NCBI GenBank assembly: GCA_024280785.1
Contig: JAJRPK010000399.1
Location: 1-13,396, forward strand
Direction: 5' to 3'
DNA from: Gammaproteobacteria bacterium
GTDB lineage: Bacteria; Pseudomonadota; Gammaproteobacteria; Pseudomonadales; UBA7434
DNA length: 13,396 bases
Under the pieces are notes generated by a model, which saw only the letters and a program-made list of their open reading frames with translations, was not told the origin of the DNA and searched no databases. Shown here in pieces: positions 7,521 to 13,396 of the stretch. Numbering within the stretch: the stretch's first letter is position 1; each line of letters opens with the position of its first letter. The translations under genes and the position numbers were made by a program.

Positions 7521-8804
7521 ATGATCAAGAAAATTAATCGCGTGGAGAAAATGGCTTTTGCGCTATTGCTGGGTTGTTTTTTTTCGCTCGTTGTCGAGGG
7601 TAAAAATCAAGGGCCCTATATTGAGTTACCAAAGTCCGGGTTGGACCCTGGTGAATTGGCGGTTTTGTATTTACATGGAGATAAGCAAAGCGAAACGATA
7701 GCGCGTTATTACCAAGCGCAGCGTAATATCCCCGCCGATAATGTGATGGCTATTGTATTGAACCCCAATAAGACAGTTGTCAGTCCCGGCACTTTCGCCG
7801 TGCAGAAAAAAATCCTGGATTTAAAGCTTGATGATTCCATACAAGCGTTGGTTTTAACTTGGGCGAAACCTTATCGCGTAGGTTGCATGAGTATTTCTGC
7901 CGCGTTTGCGTTTGGTTTTGATTCCGCCTATTGCTCCTCTACTTGCGTGAAAACTAAATCGTCGGCGTATTTTCATTCGGGCAGCAAAGCGCCGTATCGC
8001 GACTTTAATTTTCGACCAACAATGATGTTGGCGGCAAGCAATTTAGACGATGCCTTTGATTTAATTAATCGTGGGGTTGAAGCAGATGACACTCAGCCTA
8101 TGGGGAGTGTGTTTTTATTGAAAACTTCTGACGCGAGTCGAACGGTACGAGAACAGTTCTTTGCAGAAATTGATAGCATGTTTGGTAAGCTATTTGATGT
8201 GCAAATAATGAATCAAAATTCGATAAAAAACAGATCTGATATTCTGTTTTATTTTACTGGTTTAAAATCCGTTCCCCACTTGGATACATTAAACTTTTTG
8301 CCAGGAGCGATGGCTGATCATCTGACCTCTACGGGTGGCCAACTGACCGATTCATATCAAATGAGTGCACTTCGCTGGCTGGAAGCCGGGGCGACAGGTA
8401 GTTACGGTAGCGCTATTGAGCCTTGCAACTTCGTGCAAAAATTCCCCCACCCATTAATTGCTATGTGGCACTACGCGTCGGGGTCTACATTGCTCGAAGC
8501 TTATTGGAAAAGTGTGCGCATGCCAGGGCAAGGCAACTTTATAGGCGAGCCATTAGCTGCGCCGTTTCGTGGATATCGCTTGGTGAGAAAAAAAGACCGC
8601 ATAGAAATTTATTCACCCGTACTGCGTAGGGGTTATTACCGTGTTATTGACGAACAAGTAAAATTTAATCAGTGGTCAAAATCGTCTTATATGGGCGGGT
8701 TGAATAGTACGTCAACGCAAGCGATCTCAAAATATAAAAGTTATTTGGTGATTAAGCCGCCATATAGTAATCGCTACCGTATTGAGAAAATACCTTCGAG
8801 ATAG
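7521..8804 (+). CDS. Exported protein of the uncharacterised TIGR03790 family
   Basis: Function unknown. The 427-residue product is assigned to TIGR03790 by memory of its conserved blocks: SETIARYYQAQRNIPADNV (57-75), FLPGAMADHLTSTGG (259-273), EAGATGSYGSAIEPCNF (288-304) and HPLIAMWHYASGSTLLEAYW (310-329). A basic start (MIKKINRVEK) and a hydrophobic stretch at 11-25 look like a signal peptide, so it is probably exported. An LLGC at 16-19 resembles a lipobox but sits inside the hydrophobic core. No good ribosome-binding site precedes the ATG at 7521. An in-frame ATG at 7551 has GGAG three bases upstream but would lose the basic N-terminus. The block order recalls gingipain-type (C25, clan CD) domains, but the usual HG and Cys motifs are not evident. 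It lies 58 bases after aroE and is not part of the Pseudomonas version of this cluster. Confidence 0.8.
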   Translation: MIKKINRVEKMAFALLLGCFFSLVVEGKNQGPYIELPKSGLDPGELAVLYLHGDKQSETIARYYQAQRNIPADNVMAIVLNPNKTVVSPGTFAVQKKILDLKLDDSIQALVLTWAKPYRVGCMSISAAFAFGFDSAYCSSTCVKTKSSAYFHSGSKAPYRDFNFRPTMMLAASNLDDAFDLINRGVEADDTQPMGSVFLLKTSDASRTVREQFFAEIDSMFGKLFDVQIMNQNSIKNRSDILFYFTGLKSVPHLDTLNFLPGAMADHLTSTGGQLTDSYQMSALRWLEAGATGSYGSAIEPCNFVQKFPHPLIAMWHYASGSTLLEAYWKSVRMPGQGNFIGEPLAAPFRGYRLVRKKDRIEIYSPVLRRGYYRVIDEQVKFNQWSKSSYMGGLNSTSTQAISKYKSYLVIKPPYSNRYRIEKIPSR

Positions 8805-8847
8805 AATGGCACTTATTCAAGCGGCAGTGTTTTAGCTTCGATCCGCG

Positions 8848-8885
8848 TAATGCCGGTGTTTTTATGGGGATAAACACCGGCATTA
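8848..8885. repeat. Perfect 14-bp inverted repeat between convergent genes
   Basis: TAATGCCGGTGTTT (8848-8861) and AAACACCGGCATTA (8872-8885) are exact reverse complements around the 10-base loop TTATGGGGAT. It lies 43 bases after the TIGR03790 stop, between two genes that point at each other, so it could stop transcription from both sides. However, no T-run follows either arm, so it is not a textbook intrinsic terminator. A palindrome TTAAGCTTAA overlaps its right end (8883-8892). Confidence 0.75.
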
Positions 8886-9037
8886 AGCTTAAGTAAGTGC
8901 AGATATTAATTTACCACGATACTCGATTATTAAAGTACTAGGCAGCCTGAATAGGGACAACAGGCTTAGGTCATTCAGTAATAGGTATATTGACTTTGGT
9001 TTATTTGACGATGAACGGAATTGGCGCATGCCGCTAT

Positions 9038-9571
9038 CTAAGTCATACGGTGTTGATCTTTTAGTTTGACATAGTTGTTAGCGGTGTAACTAAAAAAGGA
9101 CATTTCCTTTTCAGTTAATGGGCGGGTTTGGGTGCAGGGCGAGCCAACGTACAGAAAACCACTTTTTAACAGCTTGCCCGGTGTGACCAATGCGTTAGCG
9201 CCGACGATGACCTCATTTTCGACAATGGCACCATCCATCACAATGGCGCCGTTTCCAATTAACGATCGGTCGCCGATTTCGCAACCGTGCAAAATAACCC
9301 GGTGGCCTATTGTTACCTCGCTACCAATGATGAGGGGCCATCCATCTTCATTAAAAGGGCCCGCGTGGGTGATGTGCAGAATCGAACCGTCTTGAATACT
9401 GGTCCTAGCGCCAATACGAATTCGATTCATGTCACCACGGATAACGGCTTGGGGCCAAACAGAGCAATCGTTGCCAAGCACAACATCCCCTAGCACTACG
9501 GCACTTATATCGATATACACGTTGGTTCCGAGTTGCGGCGTGACACCTTGAAAAGTTCGTATATGGTTCAT
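9038..9571 (-). CDS. yrdA: Gamma-carbonic anhydrase-like hexapeptide-repeat protein (YrdA type)
   Basis: A trimeric left-handed beta-helix protein of the gamma-carbonic anhydrase family; carbonic anhydrase activity is not certain for YrdA members. The 177 residues are built from hexapeptide repeats, clear in VVLGDVVLGNDCSVWPQAVI (25-44) and onward to about residue 150. The three metal-binding histidines of the family are in place: H66 (SILHITH), H90 (TIGHRV) and H95 (ILHGCEIG). IRGDMNRIRIGARTSIQDGS (44-63) and the C-terminal YTANNYVKLKD closely follow E. coli YrdA, whose gene is also near aroE. The start is ATG at 9571. GGGAG lies 14 bases upstream, a long spacing, but no other start is in frame. 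It is divergent from prlC, as in Pseudomonas. Confidence 0.93.
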   Translation of the reverse strand: MNHIRTFQGVTPQLGTNVYIDISAVVLGDVVLGNDCSVWPQAVIRGDMNRIRIGARTSIQDGSILHITHAGPFNEDGWPLIIGSEVTIGHRVILHGCEIGDRSLIGNGAIVMDGAIVENEVIVGANALVTPGKLLKSGFLYVGSPCTQTRPLTEKEMSFFSYTANNYVKLKDQHRMT

Positions 9572-9699
9572 GATAAATGTGGAGTCTCCCTTTAATTAAG
9601 TGAGTAATTTTTCTATTCGGCTAGGTAACTATAATGACGATTCGTGTAAAACCATGTGGTGGACTGTTATGATCTATAGCGGGTAGCTAATGCTCTGTT

Positions 9700-9724
9700 G
9701 CCATGAGTTGTTTTAACTCATGGC
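9700..9724. repeat. Perfect 10-bp inverted repeat over the prlC promoter region
   Basis: GCCATGAGTT (9700-9709) and AACTCATGGC (9715-9724) are exact reverse complements with loop GTTTT. No T-run follows on either strand, so a terminator is unlikely. The repeat overlaps the putative -35 and spacer of the prlC promoter and is 38 bases from the prlC start, which suits an operator. The binding protein is unknown. Confidence 0.6.
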
Positions 9725-9735
9725 TATGGTATAGA
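9708..9735 (+). promoter_or_regulatory. Putative extended -10 promoter for prlC
   Basis: TTGTTT (9708-9713) lies 16 bases before TATAGA (9730-9735), which is preceded by TGG, giving an extended -10. The -35 box is poor. Transcription would start near 9742, leaving a leader of about 20 bases. Confidence 0.35.
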
Positions 9736-9762
9736 TACGATACATTATTTTGAGAAAGTTGA

Positions 9763-11814
9763 ATGACAAATCCCTTGCTTGGCATTAAATCTTCTGACGG
9801 TGGCTTTCCTCGGTTTAACGAGATTGGGCCAAAGCATTTTTTACCCGCTATTGAAAGGTTGGTAAAGGAGTGTAGAGAGCTGACAATGCAAACGCTAAAA
9901 GGCACTCAGCCACCGAGCTGGGAAAGTTTATTCGCTCCCATCGAAGAGATTAATGATCGCCTGGAGCAAGCATGGGCGGTAGTGAGCCACTTAAACGGAG
10001 TTATTAACTCTCCAGAGGTTCGAGATGCGCATGGCAAATGTTTGCCGATATTAACTGACTACAGTACATGGGTTGGGCAATTGAAGCCATTGTTTAACGC
10101 GTGCCTGGAATTAAAAAAAAGCGATCAGTTTAGTCAGTTATCCACGGCTCAAACTAAAGTGGTAGAGAATCAACTGCGAGATTTTAAACTTGCGGGTGTG
10201 AACTTGTCAGATGAGGGCCAAAAGCACTACGCAAAGATAAAAAAGCGCTTGGCAGAATTGAGTACGGAGTTTTCCAATAATATTTTAGACGCTAGCGAAA
10301 GCTTTAGTCGTCATCTAGAGAGCGCAGATCAATTAGCTGGATTACCCCCATCGTCATTGTCAGCGGCCAAGATCTTGGCTGAGTCCAAAGGATTAGATGG
10401 CTATTTAATTACGCTCGATATCCCCTCTTATTTGCCGGTAATGCAGTACTGTCAAAACCGTGAACTTAGAGAAGAGCTCTATTATGCCTACGTCACGCGC
10501 GCTTCAGAGTTGGGGCCTAATGCCGGGCAGTGGGATAATTCTGCCATCATGGAAGAGATATTAAAGTTGCGTCAAGAATTGGCCATACTGTTAGGTTATA
10601 AAAATTACGCTGAGCTGTCGATGGCTACCAAAATGGCTTCGTCTGTCAGCGAGGCCATTTCTTTTATTGAATCCTTGGCCGAGGCATCCGTTGATATCGC
10701 GAAAACAGAATATGGTGAGCTAGCTATGTTTGCAAAAAATGAGCTAGATATTTCATCGATGAAGGCGTGGGATGTGCCCTTTGTGTCGGAAGCGTTACGT
10801 TTAGATCGGTACGATTTATCGCAAGAGGCTCCGCGGCCTTATTTCCCCGCGGATACGGTTATTGCTGGCATGTTTCAAGTCGTGCATAGACTTTACGATA
10901 TTGACATAAGTTTACAGAAGGCGCCCAGTCAATGGCACGATGAGGTGCGTTTTTACGAGATTAAAAGTAGCAATAAAACGATCGCGTTTTTTTATTTAGA
11001 CCTGTTTGCGCGCGAAGGCAAGCGAAGTGGTGCATGGATGGCTGATGCCAGAGTTCGCCGAGAAGATTCATCTGGCTGTACTCAACTGCCCGTGGCTTTT
11101 CTTACTTGTAATTTTACGCCGCCGTTGGAAGACAAGCCTGCATTGCTCACTCACAATGAAGTGGCAACGTTGTTTCATGAATTTGGTCATGGACTACACC
11201 ATATGTTGACCTCAATGGATCGTTCTGCGGTGTCCGGGATCAATGGGGTTGCTTGGGATGCGGTAGAATTGCCGAGCCAATTTATGGAAAATTGGTGTTG
11301 GGAGGCTGAAGCTTTACAGCTTTATTCGGGGCATTACCAAACATCAGAGCCATTACCAACAGAGCTGCTCAATAAAATGTTGGCGGCACGCAACTTTTTA
11401 TCAGGAATGCAAATGGTGAGGCAGTTAGAGCTGGCGCTGTTCGATCTTGAGCTTCATGAAAACTATGGTTCTGATAATTGGCTGGGAATACAGCAAACAT
11501 TATCATCGGTTCGGGCTAAAGTAAGTGCGCACGAAGTCCCGGATTTCAACCGTTTTCAACATGCTTTTGGCCATATTTTCGCGGGGGGATATGCGGCAGG
11601 GTATTATAGTTATAAGTGGGCAGAAGTTTTGTCCGCAGATGCATTTTCCCTGTTTGAAGAGAACGGCATATTTGATCGCGAGACAGGACAAAGATTTTTA
11701 TCTGAAATACTGGCCAAAGGTGGTAGCGAAGAACCGGCGGTGCTATTTAATCGCTTTCGTGGCCGTGCTCCTGATACTGCTGCGTTATTACGGCACAGTG
11801 GTATTGCCGGGTAA
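9763..11814 (+). CDS. prlC: Oligopeptidase A (M3 metallopeptidase)
   Basis: A cytosolic zinc oligopeptidase that degrades short peptides, including cleaved signal peptides in E. coli. The 683 residues match the 680 of E. coli OpdA. The long helical N-terminal part (about 1-250) leads to the M3 catalytic core. The zinc site is ATLFHEFGHGLHHML, with ligands H472 and H476 and catalytic E473. The third ligand is most likely E502, in GVAWDAVELPSQFMEN. Downstream, FNRFQHAFGHIFAGGYAAGYYSYKWAEV is the conserved substrate-binding end of the family, with its glycine- and tyrosine-rich loop. Only a weak ribosome-binding site (GAGAAAG) precedes the ATG. It is divergent from the gamma-carbonic anhydrase gene, and the YheV-type gene follows after 59 bases. 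Confidence 0.97.
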   Translation: MTNPLLGIKSSDGGFPRFNEIGPKHFLPAIERLVKECRELTMQTLKGTQPPSWESLFAPIEEINDRLEQAWAVVSHLNGVINSPEVRDAHGKCLPILTDYSTWVGQLKPLFNACLELKKSDQFSQLSTAQTKVVENQLRDFKLAGVNLSDEGQKHYAKIKKRLAELSTEFSNNILDASESFSRHLESADQLAGLPPSSLSAAKILAESKGLDGYLITLDIPSYLPVMQYCQNRELREELYYAYVTRASELGPNAGQWDNSAIMEEILKLRQELAILLGYKNYAELSMATKMASSVSEAISFIESLAEASVDIAKTEYGELAMFAKNELDISSMKAWDVPFVSEALRLDRYDLSQEAPRPYFPADTVIAGMFQVVHRLYDIDISLQKAPSQWHDEVRFYEIKSSNKTIAFFYLDLFAREGKRSGAWMADARVRREDSSGCTQLPVAFLTCNFTPPLEDKPALLTHNEVATLFHEFGHGLHHMLTSMDRSAVSGINGVAWDAVELPSQFMENWCWEAEALQLYSGHYQTSEPLPTELLNKMLAARNFLSGMQMVRQLELALFDLELHENYGSDNWLGIQQTLSSVRAKVSAHEVPDFNRFQHAFGHIFAGGYAAGYYSYKWAEVLSADAFSLFEENGIFDRETGQRFLSEILAKGGSEEPAVLFNRFRGRAPDTAALLRHSGIAG

Positions 11815-11873
11815 AGGCGGTAAATGAAACAGAATTTCGGCTGTGGCGCCTATTTCGAGAATGGGTTGTGGTT

Positions 11874-12125
11874 ATGAAAAATAAACGTTTTATTGCGGCG
11901 GCCATTTGTCCGCTGTGCCGGCAAGCCGATAAGATATTTATTTATGAGGAGAACAACGAGCAATGGCGAGCCTGCGCGCATTGCTCATTTCAAGAGAGTG
12001 CTGCCAGTATTGCTGAAGCCCAAGATGAACTTCCAACTCGCGTAAACCAAAACCGCATCGGTGAAAAGCCTTTGGCGCATGAAACGGTAGTCGAGGCGGT
12101 TAAAATAATCGACCCCAATAGATAA
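11874..12125 (+). CDS. yheV: Small zinc-ribbon protein, YheV family
   Basis: Function unknown; a putative metal-binding protein. The 83-residue product has two CxxC pairs, C12/C15 (ICPLC) and C34/C37 (RACAHC), spaced as in a zinc ribbon. The opening KRFIAAAICPLC and the EENN before the second pair resemble E. coli YheV, which is shorter (about 66 residues). The tail after residue 45 is polar and not conserved by eye. The ATG at 11874 is chosen over an in-frame GTG at 11868 because it gives the basic MKNKRFIA start; neither has a strong ribosome-binding site. It lies 59 bases after prlC on the same strand, an association also found in Pseudomonas, so it is probably co-transcribed. Confidence 0.88.
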   Translation: MKNKRFIAAAICPLCRQADKIFIYEENNEQWRACAHCSFQESAASIAEAQDELPTRVNQNRIGEKPLAHETVVEAVKIIDPNR

Positions 12126-12235
12126 AACCTGATGTTGGTCGCATTCATTGAAATAGCGTGCTAACTGTTGGTTTTTATGGCTGATGGCTACTATGCGTAG
12201 TTCATCGATAAATTTTGGTAATTCTATCCAGCTAA

Positions 12236-12264
12236 TAGTTGCACTATTTAGTTAGTTGCACTAT
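12236..12264. repeat. Tandem 12-bp direct repeat with internal dyad
   Basis: TAGTTGCACTAT occurs at 12236-12247 and again at 12253-12264, a 17-base period with spacer TTAGT. Each copy is itself a dyad (TAGT, TGC, ACTA). In the first copy the arms extend to AATAGT and ACTATT. This looks like two adjacent sites for a DNA-binding protein. It lies about 110 bases after the YheV stop and 600 before coxB. Confidence 0.55.
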
Positions 12265-12482
12265 GAAAAACTTTAATGACGTTGGATAATTTTCGACCAT
12301 CCCTACTAAAAAATAAAATTAACGGGTGAATCAGATCGGATTGAAGTTTGGCCTGTCGATCAAAAAGAGCCTTGAATATTGGCAGAAGACAACCTAATTG
12401 CTGTAAAGGTTCACCCAGAAAAGAAATTGATATTGGTATTTCTACGGAGATATGCACTTAAGAGAGAATATATCGCCGCTTT

Positions 12483-12514
12483 GATAGTGTGAAATAACTA
12501 TCTTTTGTTATACT
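12483..12514 (+). promoter_or_regulatory. Possible promoter with an upstream dyad, ahead of coxB
   Basis: TGT followed by TATACT (12506-12514) is an extended -10 with five of six consensus bases. Just upstream, GATAGT (12483-12488) and ACTATC (12497-12502) form an inverted repeat with an 8-base spacer that covers the -35 zone. No -35 box is visible, as would suit an activator-dependent promoter. If used for coxB, the leader would be about 350 bases. Confidence 0.25.
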
Positions 12515-12871
12515 TGTGGCGTTTTGTCGCACTTTGAAAATGCCTTGCAGTTCCAACATCACGCCGGGACTGGCGTAAATCAACCAAGACGTCTCGAAAC
12601 AAGTATTAGTTTCTATCGGCAAGTATTTGCTGGTCACGTTTTTTGGTACATGGAAGCCTAAAGAGCTTTTTATTGTTGGATTTGGCCGCAAAGCAATAAA
12701 AATGCATGTATGCACGGATGGATGAAAGGGAAAGATTAAAACGAAAGCATTGGCTTGTAGCTAAAGGGAAAAGGCGAGTATTTGTTGGTCGGATTAGACT
12801 TATCGGGCAAATGAGTGAGTAAGCCAGCATTTAAAAGTCGATATTTACTCTATTTTAGGAGATTGGGAATT

Positions 12872-13396
12872 ATGCGTTTAATAGCCAAACAGCTTGCTAG
12901 CAAGTTTTTGTTGGTGTTGAGCCCTGCTTTTTTGTTGCCAACGTTGCTGCTAGTCAGCGGTTTGGCTTTTGGTAGCGGCGATGCAGCGGTAAATGAAGCG
13001 CAGCGCTGGGGCCTTAATATGACCCAAGGGGTGACTGAGGTTAGCCGCGAAGTTTATGGTTTACATATGCTGATTCTTTGGATCTGCGTGTGGATCGGAG
13101 TGGCTGTCTTTGGCGTGATGTTTTACTCGATGTTTGCCCATCGCAAATCCAAAGGAGCGGTAGCATCCAAGTTTCATGAAAGCACAATGGTTGAGCTGGC
13201 ATGGACGATTATTCCCGCTATTATCCTCATTGCGATTGCCTACCCTTCTACCGTGTCCTTGATTAAAGTCTATGACCACAATGAGGCGGACATTGATATT
13301 AAGATCGTCGGTTATCAATGGAAATGGCAGTATGATTATCTTGGTGAAAACGTTAGCTTTTTCAGTAACCTCAGTACTCCGCTTGACGAAGTGTAT
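12872..13396 (+). CDS. coxB: Cytochrome c oxidase subunit II (partial, C-terminus beyond window)
   Basis: Subunit of the aa3-type terminal oxidase in the inner membrane; it receives electrons from cytochrome c through the CuA centre. Only the first 175 residues are present. A signal-like hydrophobic N-terminus (about 10-33) is followed by the GLNMTQGVTEVSREVYGLHM segment (47-66). Two transmembrane helices follow (about 66-88 and 108-130), with FHESTMVELAWTIIP (101-115) in the second; E108 matches the conserved K-channel glutamate. GYQWKWQYDY (147-156) is the aromatic patch where cytochrome c electrons enter. The CuA ligands lie past the window edge. AGGAG sits 10 bases before the ATG at 12872. 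It would normally head an operon with coxA, an assembly factor and coxC. Confidence 0.96.
   Translation, partial: MRLIAKQLASKFLLVLSPAFLLPTLLLVSGLAFGSGDAAVNEAQRWGLNMTQGVTEVSREVYGLHMLILWICVWIGVAVFGVMFYSMFAHRKSKGAVASKFHESTMVELAWTIIPAIILIAIAYPSTVSLIKVYDHNEADIDIKIVGYQWKWQYDYLGENVSFFSNLSTPLDEVY

Larger units (their letters stand above)
12126..12871. other. Gene-free stretch of about 750 bases before coxB
   Basis: No convincing gene was found on either strand. The open frames here are 60-86 codons, have no recognisable motif and no good ribosome-binding sites. The best small forward candidate is 12718-12822 (34 codons, very rich in Lys and Arg), also without a clear ribosome-binding site. The stretch holds a tandem 12-bp repeat (12236-12264), an inverted repeat with a -10-like box (12483-12514), and the coxB ribosome-binding site. 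It may be a long regulatory region for the oxidase operon or the decayed remains of a lost gene. Confidence 0.6.

Noticed and set aside
7572..7577. Lipobox (LLGC) making the TIGR03790 protein a lipoprotein.
   Set aside because: The Cys is followed by more hydrophobic residues (FFSLVV), so it lies inside the signal-peptide core rather than at its end.
8944..8966. AGCCTG / CAGGCT inverted repeat after the gamma-carbonic anhydrase gene, as its terminator.
   Set aside because: Only six pairs with an 11-base loop and no T-run on the minus strand.
12248..12457. Reverse-strand frame of 69 codons in the same gap.
   Set aside because: No motif or ribosome-binding site, and no neighbour to support it.
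12458..12715. Reverse-strand frame of 85 codons in the gap before coxB.
   Set aside because: No known motif, no ribosome-binding site, and composition typical of non-coding AT-rich sequence.

Overview
The window looks like chromosomal housekeeping DNA from an aerobic gammaproteobacterium, most likely a marine, Pseudomonas- or Cellvibrio-like lineage. This rests on gene content and order, not on a database search. The run def/fmt (reverse), a TsaP-like LysM protein, dprA, tsaC, hemF and aroE is the arrangement known from Pseudomonas. The gamma-carbonic anhydrase divergent from prlC, with a YheV-type zinc-ribbon gene after prlC, is also Pseudomonas-like. Oxygen-dependent HemF and a cytochrome c oxidase subunit II point to aerobic respiration. 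No mobile element, CRISPR array, rRNA or tRNA was seen.

Layout. 1-1476: fmt (cut by the left edge, TTG start) and def on the minus strand, co-oriented and read from a good sigma70-like promoter at 1539-1566. 1774-2799: exported LysM protein of the TsaP type. 3045-4226: dprA. 4448-7462: purE, tsaC, hemF and aroE, all forward; purE-tsaC and hemF-aroE are tightly spaced. 7521-8804: an exported protein of the uncharacterised TIGR03790 family. It faces the gamma-carbonic anhydrase gene (9038-9571, minus), and a perfect 14-bp inverted repeat lies between them. 9763-12125: prlC and the small zinc-ribbon gene. 12126-12871: about 750 bases with no convincing gene but several repeat elements. 12872-end: the start of coxB.

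How the genes relate. Def and Fmt act at the two ends of formyl-methionine metabolism: Fmt formylates initiator tRNA and Def removes the formyl group from new proteins. TsaC supports decoding through the tRNA t6A modification. PurE, HemF and AroE are single steps of purine, heme and aromatic biosynthesis. DprA protects incoming single-stranded DNA and loads RecA in transformation. A TsaP-like protein next to it would anchor the type IV pilus secretin, so the two may be functionally linked through DNA uptake, although this pairing is also simply conserved gene order. PrlC is a cytosolic oligopeptidase.

No obviously new multi-gene system is visible. The least understood item is the TIGR03790 protein. 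Its layout suggests a relative of caspase/gingipain-like peptidases in which the usual catalytic motifs are not evident. The remaining observations are regulatory: inverted repeats over putative promoters of prlC and in the coxB upstream region, competing hairpins in the dprA leader, and a tandem 12-bp repeat in the gene-free stretch.
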